Of a DNA stretch of 64,000 nucleotides, positions 17,744 through 25,707 are shown piece by piece. Position numbers and translations under genes: made by a program. The stretch's first letter is position 1. Each line of letters starts with the position of its first letter. The stretch lies in the NCBI RefSeq assembly GCF_001870905.1, contig NZ_LNDC01000103.1, positions 24,088-88,087 on the forward strand. Reading direction: 5' to 3'. Below the pieces are notes generated by a model, which was given only the letters and a program-made list of their open reading frames with translations, searched no databases and was not told the origin of the DNA. Origin of the DNA: Geitlerinema sp. PCC 9228 (GTDB lineage: Bacteria; Cyanobacteriota; Cyanobacteriia; Cyanobacteriales; PCC-9228).

Positions 17744-17854
17744 CTAGGCGGTAAAACCTAGCAAAATAAAGAGAATGGCACCAATACCAGCAAGAATGGT
17801 TAGTACCAAACCAGCGTTGGGACTTCCTTTCCAAGAATAATTTTTATCTGCCAT
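17744..17854 (-). CDS. Small single-span membrane protein (36 aa)
   Basis: An ATG-to-TAG frame encoding 36 residues: a polar start (MADKNYSWKGSPNAG) and then one hydrophobic helix (LVLTILAGIGAILFILLG) ending FTA. The shape is that of the low-mass subunits of photosystem or NDH-1 complexes, but it does not match any I can name (PsbI/K/M/T/X/Y, Psb30, PsaM, PetG/L/M/N). The 118-bp spacer to the next small gene, transcribed the other way, should carry both promoters. Confidence 0.65.
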   Translation of the reverse strand: MADKNYSWKGSPNAGLVLTILAGIGAILFILLGFTA

Positions 17855-17972
17855 AAAGAAACACTTGTAATTCTTCCTGTCTCTATTGTTACGTTTTTTA
17901 AAAAAATTGACAGGGGGTCTACACTGCTTTTACGATCGCTTCTAACGCTTTAAAAAAAACAGGAGTATCAAA

Positions 17973-18092
17973 ATGGATATAGAAAACACCGCATGGTTGG
18001 ATGCTGTTGCTGTTGCCCTTGCCATTGGCTTGGTTATCGGCGCTTTTGCCGTAATGTTCAACGGCGTTCTCACCAAAGTGCGCGATCGCTAG
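17973..18092 (+). CDS. Small single-span membrane protein (39 aa)
   Basis: A 39-residue frame with AGGAG at 17961-17965, seven bases before the ATG. Sequence: MDIENTAWLDAVAVALAIG, then LVIGAFAVMFNGVLTKVRDR; one hydrophobic helix and a basic end, giving a clear inside-positive topology. It could be a small subunit of a thylakoid complex; I do not recognise the family. Divergent from the 36-aa membrane protein and 111 bp upstream of hflX. Confidence 0.65.
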   Translation: MDIENTAWLDAVAVALAIGLVIGAFAVMFNGVLTKVRDR

Positions 18093-18203
18093 TAGAGAAT
18101 CTGGGAAAAAATTCCACCCAAAAACCCATGTCCGACCTAGCTGTTTGTTGGGTCGGTCGTTTTACAATAGAAGAGAAATCGCTAGTAATGGAGGAAAACG
18201 CCC

Positions 18204-19919
18204 ATCGAGACCATCCACGGAAATCTCAAAGGACTCAAATCCAGCGAACTCAAACAGCTACAAAAACTCTACCGTCAAAAAATCCCCGTCGATGCGATCG
18301 CAACCCCCGAATTTGCCCAACGCCTGGCAGCCATTAGCACCGACATTGGCAAACCCATCTCCACCTACATCAACCGGCGGGGGCAAGTGATTCGCGTGGG
18401 CGTGGGAACGCCGCGACAAACCCAAATTCCGCCCTTAGAATTACCCCGTTACGGGGCTAGCCGCCTGTGTGGAATTCGCTGCATTACCACCCAGGCAAAA
18501 GCCCACCCCCCCAACGTCGATACCCTGACCACCATGGCGATCCAACGGTGGGATGCCTTGGCTACCCTGATTCTGTCTGGATCGGGGTTTGAACGTCGCG
18601 GCGGTGGTCCGACGGGTTATATTCAATCCACCTATCTTGCCCATTTAGCCTCCCAATCCAGCCAAGAAGCCACCGAATCGCCAGAAAGTCCCGCCCACTG
18701 GCACGTTTCCAGCCCCTTAAGCCTCGATATCCTTACCAAACAGGACTTTTTGGATTTGGTCGAGGGGTTGGAAGAAGAATTTGAACGGGAACACGTTGCC
18801 CTAGAAGTTGAAGAAGGCAAAGAACGGGTATTGGTGGTGGGGATTGAAACCCAAGAGATGACCCGCGAACAGTTCCAACACCAACTCACCGAACTGCAGC
18901 GGTTGGTGGAAAGCGCCGGTGGTACGGTTTTGGATACCTTGCAGCAAAAGCGATCGCATCCCCACCAGCAAACCGTTGTGGGTTCGGGAAAAGTGGACGA
19001 AATTGCCCTCAGCGCCCAAACCTTGGGGGCGAGTTTGGTGGTATTCGATCGCGATTTGTCGCCTGCCCAAGTCCGCAACGTGGAAACTCGCGTGGGGGTA
19101 CGGGTATGCGATCGCACGGAACTAATTTTAGATATTTTCGCACAACGCGCTCGCACCCGGGCCGGCAAACTGCAAGTGGAACTAGCCCAATTGGAATATT
19201 TATTGCCCCGCCTCACAGGTCGCGGGGAAGCCATGTCGCGGTTGGGCGGCGGTATTGGCACGCGCGGTCCTGGGGAAACCAAGCTAGAAACGGAACGACG
19301 GGCGATCCAAAAGCGCATTTCCCGGCTGCAGAAGGAAGTCAACCACTTGCAAGAACATCGGGAACGGTTGCGCCACCGCCGTCAAAGCCAAGATGTGCCT
19401 TCCATCGCCATTGTTGGCTATACCAACGCCGGCAAATCGACGCTTCTCAACGCCCTCACCAGCGCCCACATTTACACTGCCAACCAACTTTTTGCCACGC
19501 TAGACCCCACCACGCGCCGTCTGGTGGTTCCCCACGCGACCACCCACGAACCGCAAACCATCGTGCTAACGGATACTGTGGGATTTATTCACGAACTACC
19601 ACCTTCTCTTATTGATGCTTTTCGCGCTACCTTAGAGGAGGTAACGGAAGCCGATGCCTTGCTGCAGGTGGTGGATCTTTCCCATCCCGCCTGGCGATCG
19701 CAAGTGGAATCCGTTTCCACCATTTTAGGAGAGATGCCCCTGGCACCGGGTCCAATGCTAATGGCTTTCAATAAAATTGATTGCGTGGATTCGGAAACCC
19801 TGGAAGCTGCCAAAGCGGATTTCCCGCAAGCGGCTTTTGTTTCCGCCCAAGACAACATTGGCTTGGAACCCTTGCGCCAAAAGCTGGGGCAATTGGTCCA
19901 CTACACCACCTGCGTGTAA
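18204..19919 (+). CDS. hflX: Ribosome-associated GTPase HflX, apparent ATC start
   Basis: HflX binds 50S/70S ribosomes and splits stalled or stressed ribosomes. G motifs: GYTNAGKST (G1), DTVGFIHELP (G3), NKID (G4); the N-terminal glycine-rich linker is LGGGIGTRGPGETKLE. Cyanobacterial HflX has an extra N-terminal domain, and it is encoded here: ETIHGNLKGLKSSELKQLQ through STYINRRGQVIRVGVG. However, the in-frame region between a TAA stop at 18186 and a GTG at 18387 has no ATG, GTG or TTG. The codon where homologues have Met is ATC (18204-18206), nine bases after GGAGG (18190-18194). An ACG two codons earlier is too close to GGAGG. The start is thus given as ATC (571 aa); GTG at 18387 (510 aa) is the conventional alternative. 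Confidence 0.9.
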   Translation: METIHGNLKGLKSSELKQLQKLYRQKIPVDAIATPEFAQRLAAISTDIGKPISTYINRRGQVIRVGVGTPRQTQIPPLELPRYGASRLCGIRCITTQAKAHPPNVDTLTTMAIQRWDALATLILSGSGFERRGGGPTGYIQSTYLAHLASQSSQEATESPESPAHWHVSSPLSLDILTKQDFLDLVEGLEEEFEREHVALEVEEGKERVLVVGIETQEMTREQFQHQLTELQRLVESAGGTVLDTLQQKRSHPHQQTVVGSGKVDEIALSAQTLGASLVVFDRDLSPAQVRNVETRVGVRVCDRTELILDIFAQRARTRAGKLQVELAQLEYLLPRLTGRGEAMSRLGGGIGTRGPGETKLETERRAIQKRISRLQKEVNHLQEHRERLRHRRQSQDVPSIAIVGYTNAGKSTLLNALTSAHIYTANQLFATLDPTTRRLVVPHATTHEPQTIVLTDTVGFIHELPPSLIDAFRATLEEVTEADALLQVVDLSHPAWRSQVESVSTILGEMPLAPGPMLMAFNKIDCVDSETLEAAKADFPQAAFVSAQDNIGLEPLRQKLGQLVHYTTCV

Positions 19920-20006
19920 AGGTTTCCGAACCTGCGCGATCGCCAGCCCCGTAATATTTGTTTGCTAAAATTCAAATATAGCAATACAGTTATTGAGCGA
20001 TTTACC

Positions 20007-20273
20007 ATGGCTAACGTCGAAATCTACACCTGGAGTACCTGTCCTTTTTGCGCCCGCGCCAAAGCCCTGCTGGACGAAAAAGGCGTACAGTATAGCGAAT
20101 ACACCATCGACGGCGATGAAGAAGCCCGCAACCGCATGGCAGAACGTGCTAACGGCAAGCGTACCATGCCGCAAATTTTTATCAACAACCAACACGTAGG
20201 CGGTTGCGACGAACTCTACCAACTGGAAAGCCAAGGCAAACTAGACGAAGCCCTTCAATCGGCCGCTAGCTAA
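20007..20273 (+). CDS. grxC: Glutaredoxin 3 (GrxC)
   Basis: 88-aa dithiol glutaredoxin that reduces disulfides or glutathione mixed disulfides using glutathione. The active site is CPFC at residues about 12-15, with the cis-proline TMPQIFINN and the glutathione-binding GGCDEL. ATG at 20007 begins exactly where the family does; an upstream in-frame start at 19962 is not conserved-looking. It is followed 96 bp later by gshB, whose product makes glutathione, a functional pairing also seen in other cyanobacteria. Confidence 0.95.
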   Translation: MANVEIYTWSTCPFCARAKALLDEKGVQYSEYTIDGDEEARNRMAERANGKRTMPQIFINNQHVGGCDELYQLESQGKLDEALQSAAS

Positions 20274-20369
20274 CCGTATTAGCTAAAGCATTTGCGTCCA
20301 CGCTGGTGGTACAATCGTAGCCAAAGCGCTTGTGCGTTTCGTAGAAACCATCTCCCATAGGCATACAAG

Positions 20370-21389
20370 GTGAAGTTCGCATTTATTATCGACCCAATCC
20401 ATCACCTCAACCCAGCCCACGACACCAGCGTGGCGCTCATGGAAGCTGCTTACGAACTCGGGCACGAAGTTTGGATTACCCAAGCCAGCCAACTAAGCGT
20501 ACAGGAAGGCAAAGCCGGGGCTAAACTCACCTCGGTACAGTTGCATTCGGTACAATTGCAACAGGGGCGTTGGGTAGTTCCCCAACCTTGGTACGAACTG
20601 GGGGTTACCGCTTTCCATTTTTTGGAGGAAATGGATGCGGTGTTTATGCGTACCGACCCTCCGGTGACCATTCCTTATTTGTACGCTACCCATATTTTAG
20701 ATTATATAAATCCTAATAAAACTTTGGTGGTGAACGCGCCGGCGGGATTGCGCACTGCCAACGAGAAAATGTATGCATTGCGATTTCCCGAATTCATGCC
20801 GGAAACCATTGTGACTGCCAGCAAGGAAGAAATTCAGGCATTTTTGGCGGAAAAAGGGAAAGTTGTGCTCAAACCCCTAGCTGGCAAAGGCGGAGAGGGG
20901 ATTTTGGTTTTGGTAGAGGGCGATCGCAATTTTAACTCTTTGGTAGAATTGAGTACCCACCAAGTAGGGGAGATTCGCGAATCGCCCTTACCGGTGATGG
21001 TTCAGGAATTCTTACCCGCCGCTTCCGAAGGTGACAAACGCATCATGCTGCTTGACGGCGAACCCCTTGGTGCCATCAACCGCGTTCCCGCTGCCAACGA
21101 CTATCGCGGCAATATGGCGGTGGGGGGCAGTGTTGTCAAGACAGAAATTACTCCGGCAGAACGGGAGATGTGCCAAAAAATGACCCCTACGTTGCGTCAG
21201 GATGGTTTGTATTTTGTGGGGATTGATATTATTGGCGGTTGTCTCACGGAAGTGAACGTGACCAGTCCCACGGGATTGCGGGAAATTCAACGACTGGAAA
21301 ATAGCGACCCCGCCCATCGTACCATTGAATGGACGGTACAGCGGGTACAATCCCAGTGCGATCGCAGCGAAGCCGCTCAAATTGGCTGA
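20370..21389 (+). CDS. gshB: Glutathione synthetase
   Basis: 339-aa ATP-grasp ligase joining gamma-glutamylcysteine and glycine. Visible are the N-terminal FIIDPIHHLNPAHDTS, the ATP-grasp lysine and glycine loop KPLAGKGGEGIL, MVQEFLPAASEGDKRI and the metal site INVTSPTG-like EVNVTSPTGLREI. It starts at a GTG. Its stop codon overlaps the next ATG (TGATG), so translation of the GUN4-domain gene is probably coupled to it. Confidence 0.96.
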   Translation: MKFAFIIDPIHHLNPAHDTSVALMEAAYELGHEVWITQASQLSVQEGKAGAKLTSVQLHSVQLQQGRWVVPQPWYELGVTAFHFLEEMDAVFMRTDPPVTIPYLYATHILDYINPNKTLVVNAPAGLRTANEKMYALRFPEFMPETIVTASKEEIQAFLAEKGKVVLKPLAGKGGEGILVLVEGDRNFNSLVELSTHQVGEIRESPLPVMVQEFLPAASEGDKRIMLLDGEPLGAINRVPAANDYRGNMAVGGSVVKTEITPAEREMCQKMTPTLRQDGLYFVGIDIIGGCLTEVNVTSPTGLREIQRLENSDPAHRTIEWTVQRVQSQCDRSEAAQIG

Positions 21390-22123
21390 TGGGCAAACGA
21401 CGCAAATCTCGCAAGCAATTTTCTAAGAAATCTAAAAAGCGTCTTCCCAAACGCGATCGCCGAACGTCTTCCAAACGCTTGCAAGAAAAACTCGAACAAA
21501 TTCAAGGAGAATTGGAACAAGCGCGTGCGGAACGGGAATATTTGCAGAACCAACTAGCGTGGGTTTTGTATTACCTAGAACGTTTGGACCCACCGACATT
21601 GTATCAGACTTTGGAGAATATCTCGCAAGGAATGGGGGCAGCCAATCCCTTACCTTCGGAAGTGGGAATTGACTACCAACCCTTGCAGGAAATGCTTGCC
21701 CACCAGGATTGGCAGCAAGCGGACGAACAAACTTGGATGTTATTGCTGCAAGCGTTTGATAAGGAGGATTCCCAGGTTTTGACGCCTGAAGATATAGCGA
21801 ATTTCCCCAGTACGGATTTGCAAACAATAAATTGGTTGTGGGAGGCTTATAGCGAGGGTCGTTTTGGCTTGCGCGTACAACAGGAAGTTTGGGAAATGGT
21901 GGGCGGCGATTACGGGGCTTTTTGCGATCGCGTGGGCTGGCGTTCTGCGAGTCAGTGGTTGTACTACGAAGACCTCACGTTTAGCCTCAGCGCGGCTACC
22001 GGTCACTTGCCGGTTTTGGGATGGCGTCGGCGTTCCTGTTACGGTGTGGGCAGCAATACGGCGCGGGAAAGCATGGCTTATCTATTGGAACGTTTTCGGG
22101 AGGTGACTGGCGAGGAGGAATGA
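21389..22123 (+). CDS. GUN4-domain protein with basic coiled-coil N-terminus
   Basis: 244 aa. Residues 1-40 are strongly basic (GKRRKSRKQFSKKSKKRLPK); about 35-70 form a likely coiled coil (EKLEQIQGELEQARAEREYL). The C-terminal half is a GUN4 domain (DWQQADEQTWMLLL, TINWLWEAYSEGRFG, WEMVGGDYGAFCDRVGW). GUN4 proteins bind porphyrins and stimulate Mg-chelatase, but cyanobacteria also hold several GUN4-domain paralogues of unknown role; the basic coiled-coil front argues for such a paralogue. The ATG at 21389 overlaps the gshB stop by one base. Confidence 0.85.
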   Translation: MGKRRKSRKQFSKKSKKRLPKRDRRTSSKRLQEKLEQIQGELEQARAEREYLQNQLAWVLYYLERLDPPTLYQTLENISQGMGAANPLPSEVGIDYQPLQEMLAHQDWQQADEQTWMLLLQAFDKEDSQVLTPEDIANFPSTDLQTINWLWEAYSEGRFGLRVQQEVWEMVGGDYGAFCDRVGWRSASQWLYYEDLTFSLSAATGHLPVLGWRRRSCYGVGSNTARESMAYLLERFREVTGEEE

Positions 22124-22383
22124 GGTTTCTAAAGATTTTTCCTGTTTTTTTTGACATTTTAAAATGAGCGATCGCGGTTTGAATGGTTTGGAAGTAGCAA
22201 CTAGAGCTGTCTAACCTTTGAATCGAACGGTATCGGTATCCAAAACTTTTATACTACTTCAGAAATCAAATTCATGGAAACATTTAGAAGATTACGTGAA
22301 TCGCAGTTAGCAACTCTGCCACCAGCAATTGCAATTATATCCATGCTATTCTAGTATTTGGAGTGCACCGCCTTATAGAGAAT

Positions 22384-22926
22384 TTATAGTTTTCTACGCG
22401 ATCGTCTTTTTTTACTACGTGACCTTTTCCTATTCTCTTTTCGTGATATTTCTCTTTGAGAATTTAGGGGTAATGCTGCTAAATCGCGTTGGTTATTTAA
22501 TACTGAACGAATTGTAAAAAATGTAAGCAAGACACCAATTCCAACAAATGCTACGCCTACATGTTCTGTACTTATTTGCGCTCCAAAGATTTGAATTTCC
22601 GTATTGGAGTTGGAGTTTATTGCAATTGCATATATACCACCGGCAATACAAATTATGGCTAGCAGGCCGAAAGTTTTAGTTATAAGTTTGTGTAGTTCGA
22701 TTGCTTCTCTTTGATGAATTGGTGCTGTTGGCGGCGTTGGTTTATGATTGCTATGGATCGCTATAGCCGGAACCACGTTTGTACTTCCACAAAAACATTT
22801 TCCTTCATAGGAGAAAGCATCATTCACCATAAATCTTCCACAATCAAGGCATTTCTTACCTCGTTCGTTTTCCTTAAATTTATGTAATGTCCAACAGCAT
22901 TTTTGACCTGGCTCGAAAGTTTCCAT
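22384..22926 (-). CDS. Zinc-ribbon protein with two membrane spans, unknown function
   Basis: 180 aa. The N-terminus carries paired cysteines (KCLDCGRF and KCFCGS) resembling a small zinc finger. Two hydrophobic helices follow (TFGLLAIICIAGGIYAIAI and HVGVAFVGIGVLLTFFTI) and a very basic tail (KENRKRSRSKKRRSRRKL). ATG at 22926 has GAGG 10 bases upstream; a GTG at 22932 is an alternative. The region is AT-richer than its neighbours and isolated from any operon, so it may be strain-specific. I do not recognise a family. Confidence 0.65.
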   Translation of the reverse strand: METFEPGQKCCWTLHKFKENERGKKCLDCGRFMVNDAFSYEGKCFCGSTNVVPAIAIHSNHKPTPPTAPIHQREAIELHKLITKTFGLLAIICIAGGIYAIAINSNSNTEIQIFGAQISTEHVGVAFVGIGVLLTFFTIRSVLNNQRDLAALPLNSQREISRKENRKRSRSKKRRSRRKL

Positions 22927-23308
22927 TAACACTTAACCTCCTGCACCTCTCTAGATGTTCCCGAACATTAATAATTCTATTGTAAAGCTTAGGAACATTT
23001 ACTTGATAAGGGGCAATAGTGAAGAAGGCAGCTCCCCTGTAGGGATGAAAAGGAATGTTCTGTACCCTCAGAAGCCTTCAATATTTTAAGAAAAAATTTA
23101 TATTTGATCGATATCCTTCCTACCTTTCCATCAGTTTTTGTGGTATTTCATTTAGTCCAAAATGTTGGGTAAAATAATGGCTATTTCTTTCAGACTAACA
23201 ATTAGAGCAATCGCTTTTCTCTCAATACCATCACCACCCGCCCTTGACGCCCCCTTCCCCTTCACATTAAACTAAAAGCCAATCTCATCTCCCACGCATC
23301 CACGCCCC
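22927..23308. other. Intergenic gap, nothing recognised
   Basis: 382 bp between divergently transcribed genes. AT-rich, with direct and inverted matches around GTTCCCGAACATT and AGGAACATTT (about 22953-23000) that could be regulatory. No gene or RNA fold was identified. Confidence 0.4.
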
Positions 23309-24166
23309 ATGCCCAACATCAACCGCCGTCAATTTATTATCCTCTCCAGCCTCGCCACTGGCTATGCCCTTTGTACCCATCCCATCGCCGCCAGTACCAT
23401 CACCACAGACACCGAAGGCATTACCACCGAACAAGTGCAAATCCCCATTGGCGGCGTCTCCATTCCCGCTTATACCGCCATGCCCGCATCGGGAAATATG
23501 TTTCCCGTGGTTTTGGTCGTACACGAAATTTTTGGCGTTCACGAATACATCCAAGACGTTTGCCGCCGTTTGGCGAAAGAAGGATATTTTGCGATCGCGC
23601 CAGCCTTGTTTGCCCGCCAAAGCGATGTCTCCCAAATGAGCGATCCCCAAACCATCATCTCGGAAGTGGTGTCTCAAGTCCCCGACAAACAAGTTATGGA
23701 TGACTTGAATGCTACCGTTACCTGGGTTGCCGGCACGGGCAAAGGCAACATCGACAAATTGGGGATTACTGGGTTTTGCTGGGGCGGTCGCATTGTGTGG
23801 CTGTATGCCGCCCACAACCCCCGCGTCAAAGCTGGAGTGGCTTGGTATGGTCGTTTGCAGGGAGAAACCACGCCGCTAACCCCGCAACATCCCATCGATA
23901 TTGCCGGCAAGTTGCAAGCCCCGGTTTTGGGATTGTACGGTGGTAGCGATCGCTTGATTTCCGTAGAAAGCATCCAAACCATGCGCCAACGCCTGGTTCA
24001 AAGCAACAGCCCCTCCGAAATTGTGGTTTATCCCGACGCTTCCCACGGGTTCCACGCCGACTATCGGGATTCTTATGCAAAAGAGGCAGCGGTGGATGGC
24101 TGGCAGCGATTGCAAGTGTGGTTTCGCCGCCACGATGTGATTTATAACATTACATTAGCGGATTAG
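23309..24166 (+). CDS. Dienelactone hydrolase family protein with Tat-like signal
   Basis: 285 aa. The N-terminus NRRQFIILSSLATGYAL has a twin-arginine pattern followed by a hydrophobic core, so export folded through Tat is likely. The alpha/beta-hydrolase triad of dienelactone hydrolases is present: Cys in GFCWGG, Asp in YGGSDRL and His in DASHGFHAD. The family hydrolyses dienelactones, but many cyanobacterial members have unknown substrates. ATG at 23309. It stands alone between gaps. Confidence 0.9.
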   Translation: MPNINRRQFIILSSLATGYALCTHPIAASTITTDTEGITTEQVQIPIGGVSIPAYTAMPASGNMFPVVLVVHEIFGVHEYIQDVCRRLAKEGYFAIAPALFARQSDVSQMSDPQTIISEVVSQVPDKQVMDDLNATVTWVAGTGKGNIDKLGITGFCWGGRIVWLYAAHNPRVKAGVAWYGRLQGETTPLTPQHPIDIAGKLQAPVLGLYGGSDRLISVESIQTMRQRLVQSNSPSEIVVYPDASHGFHADYRDSYAKEAAVDGWQRLQVWFRRHDVIYNITLAD

Positions 24167-24556
24167 GACGTATACATGTATAATAGTAAGGACGAAACGA
24201 TGTATTCAAAATCCATTGATATGCCAGCTCCCTCAAGCTATGACTTTCGTCAAAAGGCAATTTTGGCAATTTTTTGTCAATCCCCTACTTGAGAATTTTC
24301 GTAATTAAAAAACGAACTTGCGCTTTTCCAGCTAATTTGGTAGGATTTTAAAAATTTCACAATCGAGGCTTTGTATGTCAAATTTTTAAAAAATCGCCTC
24401 AAAAAACGGCGCCACCCCCCAGAATTTCATGGGCACTACTGGTAGAAACCTGGCTTGGCATCGATGGATGTTGCAGGAAATTTGGGGCGTTTTGGTAGCT
24501 CTAATTTGACGATTACATGTTTTTGTGCTATAGTAAAGGGTTTAACTACTTTACTG
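24167..24556. other. Gap holding an IS630-like fossil
   Basis: 390 bp, AT-rich. Apart from the short transposase-like frame at 24200-24292 nothing was recognised. TGTATAATAGTAAGG at 24177-24191 looks like an extended -10 element that would drive that frame. Confidence 0.45.
24200..24292 (+). pseudogene. Remnant of an IS630-type transposase N-terminus
   Basis: A 30-codon frame whose second part, MPAPSSYDFRQKAILAI, resembles the opening of cyanobacterial IS630 transposases (typically MPAPYSYDLR followed by a helix-turn-helix). It stops at TGA after 30 residues and the rest of the transposase is absent. Homology is judged from pattern memory only. Confidence 0.5.
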
Positions 24557-25540
24557 CTAATCGATAAAATCTTTAATAAACGAATTAATAAACGTATTCA
24601 CCTGGCATTTGCCATTAATTACTTCCCACAAACCGCGCGCTAGGGGAAGGGAAATATGCAGTTTCTCTGCAATGTAGAGAGTGGTTTTCAGGGTATTGTA
24701 TCCTTCTGGCAAAACACCCATTTTTTCTTGAATTTCCGGCAGAGAAAAATCGCTAGCCAGCAGTTCTCCCATACGGCGGTTGTGACTGTGTTGGCTTAAA
24801 GACGTAGCCAGCAAGTCACCCATACCAGAAATATACAAAAAGGTTTCTAGTTTGGCACCCAATCCTACTCCAATGCGCGCCATTTCTTCGAGGGCTAAGG
24901 TAATATAAGAGGCACGAAAATTAATACTGTGGATGGATTTGCCATCGAACAATCCCAAACCGATAGCGTAGATATTTTTCAACACCCCTCCCATTTCTAC
25001 ACCGATTTCATCGTCGGAAAAACGGGTACGGAAATGGTCGTTATCTAGGACTTGGGATACCATTAAAAGATGGCTGGAATTTTGTCCGGCAATCGTAACC
25101 AATGTGGGCATCCCTTGGGAAAATTCGTTGGCGACGGAAGGACCGGAAAGCATGATGCGGGAACAGTGGGGAAAGAGTTTTGATAAAATTTGAAAGGCGG
25201 TTAATCCGGTTTGGCGGTCGATGCCTTTGGCGAGGTTTACCAAAATGGTTTCGTGGCTGATTTGTTCGCGGAGGGGTTCTAGGGTAGGTTGAATAAATAT
25301 GGAGGGGATGGCAATAAATACCATTTGGCTGCTGTCAAAAACGGTTTTGACTTCTGTGGTGGCGGATAGGTTTTTTGAGAGAGAAACGTCGGGAAGAAAT
25401 TTGCTGTTGGTTTGCTTTTGGTTGATTTCGGCTACAACGTCGCTGTTGTATTCCCAGCCGAGAACTGGATAGCCGTTGTTGGCAATTAAGTTGCCCATGG
25501 CGGTGCCAAAGTTTCCCAAACCAATGATACCAATTTGCAT
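24557..25540 (-). CDS. gpsA: NAD(P)H-dependent glycerol-3-phosphate dehydrogenase
   Basis: 327-aa cytosolic enzyme reducing dihydroxyacetone phosphate to glycerol 3-phosphate for lipids. Rossmann glycines IGIIGLGNFGTAM, the LAKGID block, SGPSVANEF, the catalytic lysine in GGVLKNIYAIG, and NFRASYITLALEEMARIG are all visible. The usual second SGMGDL block (ISGMGDLLAT) is also intact. ATG at 25540 with the family's normal opening. A MITE-like repeat lies immediately upstream (25561-25707), so its promoter may lie in or beyond that element. Confidence 0.93.
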   Translation of the reverse strand: MQIGIIGLGNFGTAMGNLIANNGYPVLGWEYNSDVVAEINQKQTNSKFLPDVSLSKNLSATTEVKTVFDSSQMVFIAIPSIFIQPTLEPLREQISHETILVNLAKGIDRQTGLTAFQILSKLFPHCSRIMLSGPSVANEFSQGMPTLVTIAGQNSSHLLMVSQVLDNDHFRTRFSDDEIGVEMGGVLKNIYAIGLGLFDGKSIHSINFRASYITLALEEMARIGVGLGAKLETFLYISGMGDLLATSLSQHSHNRRMGELLASDFSLPEIQEKMGVLPEGYNTLKTTLYIAEKLHISLPLARGLWEVINGKCQVNTFINSFIKDFID

Positions 25541-25560
25541 TTTCGTTGCTCCTAGATTTT

Positions 25561-25707
25561 ATACCAAATTCTATGCGTACAAGTTCCATTTTATATAGAG
25601 ACTAAAGAGGGGAAGGAAGGGGAAGAAGTGCCCTCTCACGAAAGGGGCAACCAAACCGGGGTTGCCCCTACAGGATAATTGTGGTTTTTCCATGTCGGAT
25701 TTGGTAT
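25561..25707. mobile_element. MITE-like element, copy 1 (147 bp)
   Basis: The ends are inverted repeats: ATACCAAAT at 25561 and ATTTGGTAT at 25699-25707. The inner right end (AATTGTGGTTTTTCCATGTC) recurs in reverse complement at the left end of the second copy (53176-53270). The interior has a perfect hairpin, GGGGCAACC (25644-25652) with GGTTGCCCC (25660-25668). No coding capacity. Its right edge supplies a base of the stop codon of the neighbouring gene. Confidence 0.75.

Noticed and set aside
18632..19342. 236-aa minus-strand frame inside hflX
   Set aside because: Lies fully within a well-supported gene; composition is Ser/Arg/Thr-rich as expected of an antisense shadow.
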